Assembly (NCBI GenBank): GCA_050944055.1
Contig: JBMNQI010000001.1
Span: 17,231 to 81,230 of the forward strand
Direction of reading: 5' to 3'
From: JBMNQI01 sp050944055
Lineage (GTDB): Bacteria > Bacillota > Clostridia > Oscillospirales > Oscillospiraceae
DNA: 64,000 nt
How positions within the stretch are numbered: position 1 is the first letter of the stretch; every line of letters starts with the position of its first letter. Made by a program: the position numbers and the translations under genes. The notes under the pieces were generated by a model, which saw only the letters and a program-made list of their open reading frames with translations, made no database searches and was not told where the DNA came from. Positions 1 to 7,831 of the stretch are shown here, piece after piece.

Positions 1-1
1 A

Positions 2-571
2 AACCTATTAAAAACAAAGCCGGATCCCGATCTGCGCCTGCCTCTTAAGGGCGCGCACCAGCGCCAAAACGCCGCTGCCGCAGCGGGTGCTGTCGAGGTC
101 CTGCGCTCGCGCGGCTTTGTTGTAAGCGAAGAAGATCTGCGCCGCGGCCTCGAGACTGTCAGCTGGCCGGGCAGGCTCGAGCTTGTGTCCGAAGCTCCGC
201 CCGTTATCTTGGACGCCGCTCACAACAGAAGCGGCTTCGACGCGCTTATCGAAAGTATGGGGGAGCTGTTTCCCGGAAAGAGCGTAACCGCAGTTTGCGG
301 CATGCTGGCTGATAAGGAATATGAGTACTGCATAAAGGCGCTGGCTAAAATCTGCCGCCGCTTTGTGGCGGTGGCGCCGCCCTCACCACGCGCTCTGGAA
401 CCGGGGAAGGCCGCCGGCATCGCCTCGGCTTATTGCGAAGCGGCGGCGGGCGGCGAGCTTAAGACTGCGATTGAGACGGAGGTCCGGAACCTGCCGCCCG
501 ACTCAGTTTTGCTGATTTGCGGCAGTATTTATCTAATAGGCGATGCGCGCCGCTATTTCCCGACGCAATAG
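2..571 (+). CDS. folC: Folylpolyglutamate synthase/dihydrofolate synthase, C-terminal part (5' truncated by window)
   Basis: The frame is open from the first bases of the window to a TAG stop, so the true start lies upstream. The visible 189 residues are the C-terminal end of the Mur-ligase-like FolC enzyme, which adds glutamate to folates in the cytosol. Supporting motifs are LKGAHQRQNAAAA near the start, WPGRLE, and VILDAAHN, all hallmarks of the central and C-terminal Mur-ligase domains. A strong intrinsic terminator follows within 20 bases of the stop, so this gene ends its transcription unit before the sigma-F operon. Family assignment is secure; whether it is bifunctional cannot be judged from the fragment. 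Confidence 0.9.
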   Translation, partial: NLLKTKPDPDLRLPLKGAHQRQNAAAAAGAVEVLRSRGFVVSEEDLRRGLETVSWPGRLELVSEAPPVILDAAHNRSGFDALIESMGELFPGKSVTAVCGMLADKEYEYCIKALAKICRRFVAVAPPSPRALEPGKAAGIASAYCEAAAGGELKTAIETEVRNLPPDSVLLICGSIYLIGDARRYFPTQ

Positions 572-588
572 GACAGGCCATAGAGTGT

Positions 589-627
589 AAAATCACCGTA
601 TACATAAACACGGTGATTTTTATTTTT
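589..627 (+). terminator. Intrinsic terminator after folC
   Basis: An 11-bp stem (AAAATCACCGT at 589-599 pairing with ACGGTGATTTT at 610-620) with a 10-base loop is followed by a T-rich run to 627. It separates folC from spoIIAA, whose start is only 19 bases further on. Confidence 0.85.
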
Positions 628-645
628 CCGGGAGGGCTGGTTATA

Positions 646-960
646 ATGCGCGTGGATTTTAACCTGAGGGAAGGCGTAATAAGCCTGCACGGCGAGCTCG
701 ACCACCATGCGGCAAAGGCGGCGATGGACGACATAGACAGTATATACGACCGCTATCTGCCTCTGAGAGCCGCGATGGACATGGGCGGCGTAAGCTTTAT
801 GGACAGCTCCGGAATCGCTCTTATCCTGCGTGCGAAAAGGCGGTCTTTGGAGATTGGCGGCAGCCTGCGCGTAATTAACGTGCCGGAGCAGGCATTGCGC
901 GTAATAAACGCGGCGGGGCTTAACCGCTTTGTGGACATAGAAAGGGCGAAAGCGCGCTGA
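646..960 (+). CDS. spoIIAA: Anti-sigma F factor antagonist SpoIIAA (STAS domain)
   Basis: A 104-residue single STAS-domain protein. In spore formers SpoIIAA binds the anti-sigma factor SpoIIAB and releases sigma F in the forespore when dephosphorylated by SpoIIE. The signature loop MDSSGI at residues 52-57 carries the phosphorylatable serine (Ser54 or Ser55 here; Ser58 in Bacillus subtilis). The ATG at 646 was chosen because a GGGAGGG ribosome site lies just upstream and the product then has the family's usual length; the upstream extension runs through the folC terminator. It is the first gene of spoIIAA-spoIIAB-sigF. I could not recognise a sigma-H promoter in the short gap upstream. Confidence 0.92.
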   Translation: MRVDFNLREGVISLHGELDHHAAKAAMDDIDSIYDRYLPLRAAMDMGGVSFMDSSGIALILRAKRRSLEIGGSLRVINVPEQALRVINAAGLNRFVDIERAKAR

Positions 961-1072
961 GCCGTATCTGAGGCGCAACCTGCAGCCTGCGCGGGCGTTT
1001 TCGCCCTGCATGGCCCGACATCTGAACCGTAATAGGTCAAGCTTTGGCTACGAGAAAGGAGAGGCTACATAT

Positions 1073-1507
1073 ATGAAGAATGAGAACTACATTAAACTGG
1101 AGTTTCCCAGCCGTTCGGCGAACGAGGGATTCGCACGAGCGGCGACCGCGGCTTTCGCGGCGCAGCTGGATCCGACGCTGGAGGTACTCGGCGACCTGCG
1201 CACTGCTGTGAGCGAGGCCGTTACGAACTGCATTATCCACGCCTATCCGGACACCATCGGGAAGATTCTGCTGCGACTGCGTATACTGCCGGGGGGCGTT
1301 CTGGAAATCATGGTGCGCGATTGGGGCGTGGGCATTGCGGACATAGAACGCGCCCGCGAACCGATGTTCACTACCGGTGGGCCGGAGCGCAGCGGCATGG
1401 GCTTTACAATAATGGAGAGTTTTATGGACAAAGTGCGCGTAAGGTCTAAGGAGGGCGCCGGCACCACTGTCACGATGCGCCGCACAGTGACACGGCGCAA
1501 GGAATGA
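1073..1507 (+). CDS. spoIIAB: Anti-sigma F factor SpoIIAB (serine kinase)
   Basis: A 144-residue GHKL-fold ATPase. SpoIIAB holds sigma F inactive and phosphorylates SpoIIAA on serine. Visible signatures are the N box SEAVTN with Asn52, the G1-type segment VRDWGVGI, and the GMGFTIMESFMD segment. The ATG at 1073 follows a GAAAGGAGAGG ribosome site; an earlier in-frame ATG at 1010 lacks one. The stop overlaps the sigF start by four bases (ATGA), which indicates translational coupling between the anti-sigma factor and its target. Confidence 0.93.
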   Translation: MKNENYIKLEFPSRSANEGFARAATAAFAAQLDPTLEVLGDLRTAVSEAVTNCIIHAYPDTIGKILLRLRILPGGVLEIMVRDWGVGIADIERAREPMFTTGGPERSGMGFTIMESFMDKVRVRSKEGAGTTVTMRRTVTRRKE

Positions 1508-2220
1508 CGGGGACGCCGGCCACAAATACGGCGGAGCTGCTCAGGCAGGCGCAAAGCGGCGACAAAGAGGCCGCGGAACGCCTTATAATCGAGAATACCG
1601 GGCTTATCTGGAGCGTTGCGCGCCGTTTTTTCGGGCGGGGCATCGAGCCGGACGACCTGTTCCAGCTCGGCAGCCTTGGGTTTCTCAAGGCCGTACAGGG
1701 CTTTGAGCCGTCATTCGGCACGCAGTTTTCAACCTATGCCGTGCCGAAAATAGCGGGCGAAATACGCCGCTTTCTGAGAGACGACGGCAGCGTCAAGGTC
1801 AGCCGCAGCCTCAAAGAGCAGGCTCAGGCAATAAGGAACGCCCGCTCAAGGCTCATGCAGAAGCTGGGCACCGAGCCGACGCTTTCGGAAATCGCGGAAG
1901 AGACCGGCCTCAGCCCTGAGGAGATTGCCGTTGCGGAGACGGCGGCGGCGCCTACGCAGTCTTTGCAGTACGAGTCGGGCGAAGACGGGTTCACGCTGGA
2001 GTCGGTGCTTTCCGAGGGGAGTATAGAGGATAAAATCGTAGAGCGGGTCGCGCTCAGAGAGGCCATGGCGCGCCTGAGCGAACGCGAACGCCTTACAATC
2101 GACCTGCGCTATTTCCGCGGGCTGACGCAGGAACAGTGCGCGCGCATCATCGGAGTGTCCCAGGTGCAGATATCCCGTCTGGAGAAACGCACTCTTGAAA
2201 AGCTGCGTGAAATAATATGA
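1504..2220 (+). CDS. sigF: RNA polymerase sigma factor SigF (forespore-specific)
   Basis: A 238-residue sigma-70 family factor that directs early forespore transcription. Region 2 is recognisable from the DDLFQLGSLGFLKA core-binding segment and the FSTYAVPKIAGEIRRFLRDD stretch typical of SigF/SigG. Region 3 follows, and a region 4 helix-turn-helix (LTQEQCARIIGVSQVQISRL) sits near the C-terminus. Placement directly after spoIIAB identifies it as SigF rather than SigG. In Bacillus the next genes would be spoVA; here a putative weak terminator and a secreted beta-propeller gene follow instead. Confidence 0.94.
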   Translation: MTGTPATNTAELLRQAQSGDKEAAERLIIENTGLIWSVARRFFGRGIEPDDLFQLGSLGFLKAVQGFEPSFGTQFSTYAVPKIAGEIRRFLRDDGSVKVSRSLKEQAQAIRNARSRLMQKLGTEPTLSEIAEETGLSPEEIAVAETAAAPTQSLQYESGEDGFTLESVLSEGSIEDKIVERVALREAMARLSERERLTIDLRYFRGLTQEQCARIIGVSQVQISRLEKRTLEKLREII

Positions 2221-2236
2221 CGTATAGAAAAATTTG

Positions 2237-2260
2237 GGGACGCCTGCCGGGCGTTCTTAT
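2237..2260 (+). terminator. Possible weak intrinsic terminator after sigF
   Basis: A short GC-rich stem (ACGCC at 2240-2244 with GGCGT at 2250-2254, extendable with wobble pairs) is followed by a poor T tract (TTCTTATTAATTT). It would end the sigF operon, but the weak U-run leaves read-through likely. Confidence 0.35.
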
Positions 2261-2331
2261 TAATTTATACGGAACATTTTAGGGCTTTGTACGTTCTAAA
2301 TCTTACTAAGCGCCGAAAGGAGCCGTATAAT

Positions 2332-4353
2332 ATGAAAAAACCTGTCGTTATATTAATCATTCTCTGCGCGGTTGCAGTCCTGGCCTGGGCCGCGCTGACC
2401 GCCATGAATTATATTAAGCCCGGCGAGGCGGACGAAGGCAAACCCAAATCGCAGGAAGTCAGCGTGGGCGACAAGGTTTATGACATTGAAAAGCTCGCTG
2501 GCACGGAAAAAGAAGCTTCCGATAAAGAACTGCCCAAAGTTGGCACAATGGAAAACCTGATGCGGATTTTCTCCGACATGGGCCTTTTCTATTCACCCAA
2601 TGACGGCTACAAGTATAGCGGAATAACGGCCTTCGACAGAGCCGGCGAAGATGGAACCATGGCGGAAGCCCCGGCTCAGGCCGCCGAAGCGGAGGGGGCG
2701 TCCGATACGGGCAGCCATTCCTCAACCAACATCCAGGTGGAGAATGTCGACGAGGCCGACATCATCAAAACTGACGGCGAGCATATCTACTACGCGTGTA
2801 ACGGCCAGATAGCGATACTCAGGGCGGACGGCAAAAACATATCCACGATGTCGGTCATCAGCGGCGAGCACTATGTCAACGATATATATATTGTCGGAGA
2901 TAAGCTGATAGCCGTTACTACGCGCTACGAGAACGCGGAAAACGGGGACGGGATAGAGCCGTATTGCCGCATATGGCTGGGCAAGACCTATACCTGCTAT
3001 ATCGTATACGACATTGCGGATAAATCCAATCCCGCCGAATTCCGCCGGGTTGAGGTCGAAGGCAACCCTCTTCAGACACGGCTTATTGAAAACACGCTCT
3101 ATTTTGTAAACAACAAGTTTATATTCTCCATAGCTTATGGAGAGAAGTATGACGAGAGCTATATTCTGCCGTGCTACCGCGACACGGCAAAGGGCGAGGA
3201 GGGCGTTTCCGTTCAGCCGGAGGAGATTTACTACTGCCCCGGAGAGCTCCAGAACACATACCTGATGGTCGGCGCGTTCGACGTCAATGCCATGGAGCCG
3301 TGCGAGCCGGAGGTCATACTCGGTTCCGGCAGCACGATATATATGAACCTTTCAAACCTCTACGTAGTGCGCCAGGACTGGAACTACGAAAACGGTACAG
3401 GCGAATTCAAGGGCGTAACGACTGAAATCTACCGCTTTTCCGTGGACGGCGCTTCCTTGAAGTTCAGCGGAAGCGCCGAGGTGCCGGGATACGTTATTAA
3501 CCAGTATTCCATGGACGAGTATAACGGCTATTTCCGCATCGCCACAACGACGCAGGATAAAAACTGGAACGAGGAGAACAACGTCTATATACTCAACAGC
3601 GGACTTGAAATAACGGGCAGCGTCACCGGGCTTGCCGAAGGCGAGACTATCCAGTCCGTCCGTTTTTCCGGCGACACAGGCTATGTTGTGACATACGAGC
3701 AGATGGACCCGCTTTTCGTGCTCGACCTCTCTAACCCCGCTTCGCCGAAGGTGCTGGGCGAATTAAAGATTCCGGGCTTCTCCTCATACCTTCACTATCT
3801 GGGTGAGGGCATGCTGCTCGGTATAGGGCGGCATACTACGGAGCTTTACAGCAGGGATGACAACGGGGTGGAGACCGTCGAGGGCATGACCGACAAGGGG
3901 CTCAAGATAAGCATTTTCGACGTAACCGACCCGAGAAATCCGGTCGAAGTCGCTCATAAGGTTTTAGGCAGCAGCTGGAGCACCTGGTCCGAGGCCCAAT
4001 ACAACCCGCGCAGCCTGATGGTCGACATCGACAGGCAAATCGTCGGCATACCGGTAAGCAGCTACGGAGCGGACTATATAAAAACAATCAGCAGTGATTG
4101 GAACGGATATGTCCTGGCCGGCGTCGGGGGCGGAGATATAGATATCCTCGCAAATCTAGGGGACGAAGGCTATTACTACGGCAACCAGCGCCTTGTATAT
4201 ATAGGCGATACGCTGTATCTTGCGTCAAACAACACTCTGACCGCATACAGCTACAGAGATTTTACTAAACTCGGCGGCATCACCATTGGCTTTGAAGAGC
4301 CCCAGTACCCGGGCGGGCCGATTATCTTCTATGACACGGCTGCAGCCGAATAG
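2332..4353 (+). CDS. Secreted or membrane-anchored beta-propeller domain protein
   Basis: A 673-residue protein with an N-terminal hydrophobic segment (about residues 4-24, uncleaved signal anchor or signal peptide) and a short acidic linker. The rest is a large extracytoplasmic beta-propeller domain distantly related to WD-40 repeats. The family signature QVENVDEADIIKTDG lies near residue 135. Later blades contain repeats of the type 'VLDLSNPASPKVLGEL' and 'IFDVTDPRNPVEVAH'. The ATG at 2332 is preceded by GAAAGGAG; the upstream in-frame extension to 2287 lacks a ribosome site. The function of the family is unknown. Its place immediately after the sigma-F operon is suggestive, but a forespore role is inference only. 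A strong terminator follows. Confidence 0.85.
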   Translation: MKKPVVILIILCAVAVLAWAALTAMNYIKPGEADEGKPKSQEVSVGDKVYDIEKLAGTEKEASDKELPKVGTMENLMRIFSDMGLFYSPNDGYKYSGITAFDRAGEDGTMAEAPAQAAEAEGASDTGSHSSTNIQVENVDEADIIKTDGEHIYYACNGQIAILRADGKNISTMSVISGEHYVNDIYIVGDKLIAVTTRYENAENGDGIEPYCRIWLGKTYTCYIVYDIADKSNPAEFRRVEVEGNPLQTRLIENTLYFVNNKFIFSIAYGEKYDESYILPCYRDTAKGEEGVSVQPEEIYYCPGELQNTYLMVGAFDVNAMEPCEPEVILGSGSTIYMNLSNLYVVRQDWNYENGTGEFKGVTTEIYRFSVDGASLKFSGSAEVPGYVINQYSMDEYNGYFRIATTTQDKNWNEENNVYILNSGLEITGSVTGLAEGETIQSVRFSGDTGYVVTYEQMDPLFVLDLSNPASPKVLGELKIPGFSSYLHYLGEGMLLGIGRHTTELYSRDDNGVETVEGMTDKGLKISIFDVTDPRNPVEVAHKVLGSSWSTWSEAQYNPRSLMVDIDRQIVGIPVSSYGADYIKTISSDWNGYVLAGVGGGDIDILANLGDEGYYYGNQRLVYIGDTLYLASNNTLTAYSYRDFTKLGGITIGFEEPQYPGGPIIFYDTAAAE

Positions 4354-4377
4354 CTCGCGTTTACAGAAACGTAAAGC

Positions 4378-4411
4378 AGGCGCTCCGGACTTCAGTTCCG
4401 AAGCGCCTTTT
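4378..4411 (+). terminator. Intrinsic terminator after the beta-propeller gene
   Basis: The stem AGGCGCTCCGGA pairs with TTCCGAAGCGCCT around a short loop and is followed by TTTTA. It is 25 bases past the stop codon. Confidence 0.85.
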
Positions 4412-4505
4412 ACAATTATTGGTTTCCCGGTTTTTTATATAGACTTCTTTTTGCGCATATGTTAAACTTATAAAATTACTGCCAATAAATGTATCGGGAG
4501 AGAAT

Positions 4506-5930
4506 ATGAAGCTAAACCGTTCGGCGGGCATATGGGGAAGATTCCGCAGTACCTTCATAGGGGACCGCGCTTTTTACATAAAAGTATTGACACTCATAGT
4601 GCCGATAATACTTCAGAATCTTATTACTAATTTTGTTAACCTGCTTGACAACGTGATGATAGGGCAGGTGGGCACGGCGCAGATGTCGGGCGTCGCCATA
4701 GCCAACCAGCTCATTTTCGTGGCCAACCTGACTGTGTTCGGAGGGCTGTCCGGGCCGGGTATATACGGTGCGCAGTTTTTCGGGGCGGGGGATAACGACG
4801 GGCTCCGCCATACGCTGCGGTTTAAGATATGGACTGCAGTCGTCATAATGGCGGGCGCCATCGCGGTCTTTTCCCTGGGCGGCTCAAGGCTTATATCCTT
4901 ATATCTGACGGGTGAAGGCGATAAGTCGGAAGCGGCGGAAATGCTTTCGTACGGCCTCGATTATCTCAGAATAATGGTTTGGGGCCTGATACCGTTTGCG
5001 CTCTCGCAGGCGTACGGCGGCACGCTCCGCGAAACAGGCGAGGCGATGCTGCCTATGAAAGCAAGCATAGCAGCCGTGTTTACTAACCTGGTGCTGAACT
5101 ATATACTGATATTCGGAAAGCTCGGCTTCCCAGAGCTCGGAGTCGTTGGCGCGGCCATTGCCACAGTTATTTCCCGCTACGTGGAGCTGGCGATCATGCT
5201 GATCTATACGCGCCGGCACATCGGGCGGTTTTCCTTCATCAGGGGATTATTCAGTTCAATGAGGGTCCCTCTGGAGCTTGTTAAGAACATATTAAAAAAA
5301 GGTATGCCCCTGCTCGTCAACGAGCTTCTGTGGTCGCTGGGCGTTACGACAACGACGCAGATATTCTCGACCTGCGGCCTGAACGTCGTCGCCGGGCTGA
5401 ATATATCGAGTACAGTTACCAACCTGTTCAACGTAGTATTCATATCGATAGGCTCCGCCACGGCAGTTATGGTGGGTCAGGCCCTTGGCGCGAGCGACAT
5501 AGACCGTGCAAAGTCCTATGTATGGAAGCTCATATTCTTCAACTTCGGCGTCTGTTTAGTCATAGGGGCGGGGCTGGGAGCCGCGTCGCCTTTCATACCT
5601 GACATCTATAAAACGACGGAAGATGTCCGCAAACTTGCGACACTGTTTATGCTCACAAGCGCTTTATACATGCCAATCAATTCAATAACTCACATATGCT
5701 ACTTCGCGATCCGGTCAGGCGGCAAAACAATCATAACGTTTTTGTTCGACAGCGCGTACACCTGGGCCGTCTGCATACCTCTTGTCTATGCGCTGGCACA
5801 TTTTTCGGGACTTGGCATCGCCGCCATTTACCCTCTGAGCTTTCTTGCCGATACGGTCAAGAGCGTAATCGGAATTATTATTGTCAGGACCGGTTACTGG
5901 GCGCAGAACGTCGTATCGCCCGCGGCATAA
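4506..5930 (+). CDS. MATE family efflux transporter
   Basis: A 474-residue polytopic inner-membrane protein with about twelve hydrophobic segments arranged as two similar halves. Features typical of MATE exporters are the N-terminal LLDNVMIGQVGTAQMSGVAI stretch and the equivalent second-half segment with GSATAVMVGQALGA. These proteins expel cationic drugs or metabolites in exchange for protons or sodium. The ATG at 4506 has a CGGGAGAG ribosome site. It appears monocistronic, flanked by a terminator upstream and a gene on the opposite strand downstream. The substrate cannot be inferred. Confidence 0.92.
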   Translation: MKLNRSAGIWGRFRSTFIGDRAFYIKVLTLIVPIILQNLITNFVNLLDNVMIGQVGTAQMSGVAIANQLIFVANLTVFGGLSGPGIYGAQFFGAGDNDGLRHTLRFKIWTAVVIMAGAIAVFSLGGSRLISLYLTGEGDKSEAAEMLSYGLDYLRIMVWGLIPFALSQAYGGTLRETGEAMLPMKASIAAVFTNLVLNYILIFGKLGFPELGVVGAAIATVISRYVELAIMLIYTRRHIGRFSFIRGLFSSMRVPLELVKNILKKGMPLLVNELLWSLGVTTTTQIFSTCGLNVVAGLNISSTVTNLFNVVFISIGSATAVMVGQALGASDIDRAKSYVWKLIFFNFGVCLVIGAGLGAASPFIPDIYKTTEDVRKLATLFMLTSALYMPINSITHICYFAIRSGGKTIITFLFDSAYTWAVCIPLVYALAHFSGLGIAAIYPLSFLADTVKSVIGIIIVRTGYWAQNVVSPAA

Positions 5931-5963
5931 AAAGGCAAGGCCGCAGGCGCTGCCTGCTGCCCT

Positions 5964-6227
5964 CTATTCCCAGGTTTTCCAGACGTCGGGGCAGTAGCCT
6001 ACCGTGGCCTGTTTCCCGTTGCGCACAATCGGCGTCACATAGCCTCCGTTTTCGTCCATAATCTTGTCCATGCCGCCCACGGCCCTGGCGACCGAGTTGA
6101 CTTCTCCGTCGCTCATGTCAAATCGGTCGAGGTCAATGCGCTGGAACTTGATGCGGCGTTCCTTGAACCAGCGCTCGGCCTTGCGCGTGTCGAAGCATTT
6201 GTTCTTTCCGAAAATCTGTATATTCAT
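5964..6227 (-). CDS. Short ArsC/Spx-like thioredoxin-fold protein
   Basis: An 87-residue protein of the arsenate reductase/Spx/YffB superfamily. The active-site region reads GKNKCFDTRKAERWF, with a single Cys11. The second cysteine of the Spx CxxC is replaced by Thr14, so it is a monothiol form. It ends with a conserved-looking TPIVRNGKQATVGY segment that corresponds to the P-loop before the last strand. It is shorter than the usual 110-120 residues and lacks most of the helical insertion. The start at 6227 has a perfect GGAGGG ribosome site. It is transcribed divergently from trmB. Reductase or regulatory function is unproven. Confidence 0.75.
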   Translation of the reverse strand: MNIQIFGKNKCFDTRKAERWFKERRIKFQRIDLDRFDMSDGEVNSVARAVGGMDKIMDENGGYVTPIVRNGKQATVGYCPDVWKTWE

Positions 6228-6250
6228 TGTTCCCTCCTGAAGCGCCCGGG

Positions 6251-6279
6251 TTGAAATAGATTCGCAAATATGATAGATT
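6251..6279 (+). promoter_or_regulatory. Putative sigma-A promoter of trmB
   Basis: The -35 element TTGAAA (6251-6256) and the -10 element TAGATT (6274-6279) are separated by 17 bases, giving a predicted start near 6286. Confidence 0.45.
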
Positions 6280-6281
6280 TT

Positions 6282-6307
6282 CCCCTGTGATAAATGTATC
6301 ATAGGGG
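6282..6307. repeat. Inverted repeat at the 5' end of the predicted trmB transcript
   Basis: CCCCTGTGATA (6282-6292) and TATCATAGGGG (6297-6307) form an 11-bp hairpin with one wobble pair and the loop AATG. There is no T tract after it, so it is not a simple terminator. It could be an operator or a 5' stabilising hairpin. Confidence 0.5.
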
Positions 6308-6345
6308 CAGCTCTGTTCTGACAGTAAAAGCATAGGGGTTTTTAT

Positions 6346-6984
6346 ATGAGAATGCGAAGGAAGAAAAACCTTGACAAAAGGCTTGAGAGAGTGGCGCACA
6401 TGCTGGTAAGCGAGCAGTCAGTTCCTGCCGGCGGCTGGCGCGCTCTGCTGCCCCAATGCACCGGGATCTATATCGAGCTCGGCTGCGGCAGGGGGCGGTT
6501 CACAGTGGAAACGGCGAAACAGTGTCCGGACGTTTTAATTGTAGCCGTCGAGCGCGAGGAAAACGCGCTCATTACAGCCGTCGAGCTGGCTGAAAGAGAA
6601 GCGTTGCCAAATACAAGGTTCATCTCCGGGGACGCTTCAAGCCTCGGCGGTTATTTCGCCGAGGGAGAGGTTGACCGGATATATATAAACTTCTGCGACC
6701 CGTGGCCGTCAAGCCGGCATATAAAACGCAGGCTGACCTCGCCATCCTTCCTCGAAATATATTCGAGGATACTTTGCCCCGGCGGGGAGATACACTTTAA
6801 AACAGATAATCTGCCGCTTTTTGAATACTCCCTGCGCCGCTTCGAGGACGCAGGATACAGGCTTTCAGAGGTCACTCGGGACCTCCACGCCGAGGGGATT
6901 AAGGGCGTGATGACAGATTACGAGCTTAAGTTCCACAGCGAGGGGAAAAAGATCTGCCGCTGCGTGGCGGCAAGACGGGCATAA
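6346..6984 (+). CDS. trmB: tRNA (guanine-N7-)-methyltransferase
   Basis: A 212-residue SAM-dependent methyltransferase that makes m7G46 in the tRNA variable loop. The SAM-binding motif is IELGCGRGRF, followed by an acidic motif VAVERE. The family-specific NFCDPWPSSRHIKRRLTSP segment carries the catalytic and tRNA-binding residues. Length matches the family. The start at 6346 is taken from the first ATG; a second in-frame ATG lies two codons on. The gene converges with the TetR-type gene only eight bases downstream. Confidence 0.93.
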   Translation: MRMRRKKNLDKRLERVAHMLVSEQSVPAGGWRALLPQCTGIYIELGCGRGRFTVETAKQCPDVLIVAVEREENALITAVELAEREALPNTRFISGDASSLGGYFAEGEVDRIYINFCDPWPSSRHIKRRLTSPSFLEIYSRILCPGGEIHFKTDNLPLFEYSLRRFEDAGYRLSEVTRDLHAEGIKGVMTDYELKFHSEGKKICRCVAARRA

Positions 6985-6992
6985 TCTGAGAA

Positions 6993-7571
6993 CTAGGGCA
7001 GGTCGAATTCCCTGTCAATTGCGTAATATACGGCCTGCATATTTTCCTCCGTGTATTCGAGCTCTCCGTTGTCGAACATAAGAGCGGCCCCGTATATAAG
7101 CGAGCGGATTATATATGTCTTTAACCATCTCGTGAAGTCGGGCATGCCGACTTCGTCGCAGTATTTTTTTATAAGCTCCCTTGCCAGCTTGCTCAGCTGG
7201 CCGCGGAGCTTATTGCTTTCTTCGTCAAATTCCTCGTCCTTGAGCATAAGCACCGACCTGAAGTGAGGGTTCTCGACCAGAAATCGTATATAATCCAGGC
7301 TGATTTCAACAAGCTGCTTCCGCGTAGAATCCGGGTATTTACTGATTATAACCTGCTGCCTTTCCGCCCATAACGAATTGATGTGCCCGATTATGGCGGC
7401 AATAAAGCTGTGCTTGTCTTTAAAATGCTTATACGGCGCCGCGCACGATACGCCGCACTTGTTGGCTATCCTGCGTACGGAGAAGTTGTGATAGCCGTGT
7501 CTGCTCAGCTCCTCAAGGCCCGCCTCGATAAGCCTGCCGCGCACGCTGCCCTGTATAGCGGCTTCAGCCAT
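6993..7571 (-). CDS. TetR family transcriptional regulator, probable repressor of the fatty-acid operon
   Basis: A 192-residue protein with an N-terminal TetR helix-turn-helix: RLIEAGLEELSRHGYHNFSV, then RRIANKCGVSCAAPYKHF at roughly residues 13-50. The C-terminal ligand-binding domain is all helical and not recognisable. It is divergent from the acpP-to-accA operon. The intergenic region holds one promoter for each direction, and an inverted repeat with a tet-operator-like core lies on the fatty-acid promoter. The natural inference is that this protein is the local regulator, perhaps sensing an acyl-CoA or acyl-ACP. The ATG at 7571 is preceded by GGGGGAAG. Confidence 0.88.
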   Translation of the reverse strand: MAEAAIQGSVRGRLIEAGLEELSRHGYHNFSVRRIANKCGVSCAAPYKHFKDKHSFIAAIIGHINSLWAERQQVIISKYPDSTRKQLVEISLDYIRFLVENPHFRSVLMLKDEEFDEESNKLRGQLSKLARELIKKYCDEVGMPDFTRWLKTYIIRSLIYGAALMFDNGELEYTEENMQAVYYAIDREFDLP

Positions 7572-7615
7572 GTTTGCTTCCCCCTAACCGCTGAAATTTT
7601 ACGAATATTAATTAC

Positions 7616-7643
7616 ATTATACGGATTATACCCCGCCAGTCAA
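7616..7643 (-). promoter_or_regulatory. Putative sigma-A promoter of the TetR-type gene
   Basis: Read on the minus strand, TTGACT (7643-7638) and TATAAT (7621-7616) are separated by 16 bases, about 45 bases upstream of the start codon. A second TATAAT lies in the spacer. A short inverted repeat CCGCCA/TGGCGG (about 7634-7654) overlaps the -35. Confidence 0.65.
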
Positions 7644-7706
7644 CATATGGCGGTTTGATTCACGCAAAAAGTGCAAAATCTCCGATAAAATTCCAAATAA
7701 GATATA

Positions 7707-7735
7707 TTGACACTCAAAAGGAAATATGCTACTAT
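7707..7735 (+). promoter_or_regulatory. Strong sigma-A promoter of the fatty-acid synthesis operon
   Basis: A consensus -35 TTGACA (7707-7712) is followed by exactly 17 bases and a -10 TACTAT (7730-7735). The predicted start near 7742 falls inside the inverted repeat that begins at 7733, so a bound repressor would block open-complex formation. The acpP start is about 90 bases downstream. Confidence 0.8.
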
Positions 7736-7773
7736 TGCGCTCAAGGTTATCACTGATAACCTTGAGCGCAATA
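7733..7773. promoter_or_regulatory. 41-bp perfect inverted repeat, tetO-like operator
   Basis: Two 19-bp arms (7733-7751 and 7755-7773) are perfect reverse complements around the spacer ACT. The centre, GGTTATCACTGATAACC, contains TATCACTGATA, which is the reverse complement of the TATCAGTGATA core of the classical tet operators. The repeat overlaps the -10 and start site of the acpP promoter. No T tract follows, so termination is unlikely. I interpret it as the binding site of the adjacent TetR-type protein; the unusual arm length may accommodate two dimers. Confidence 0.75.
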
Positions 7774-7831
7774 ATCCGGGCATTATTCAGCGCCCGGATA
7801 ACAGTCAAAATCTAATTTTGGAGGAGCACAC

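Noticed and set aside
7733..7773. Intrinsic terminator
   Set aside because: There is no T run on either side and it overlaps the -10 of a strong promoter; an operator is the better explanation.
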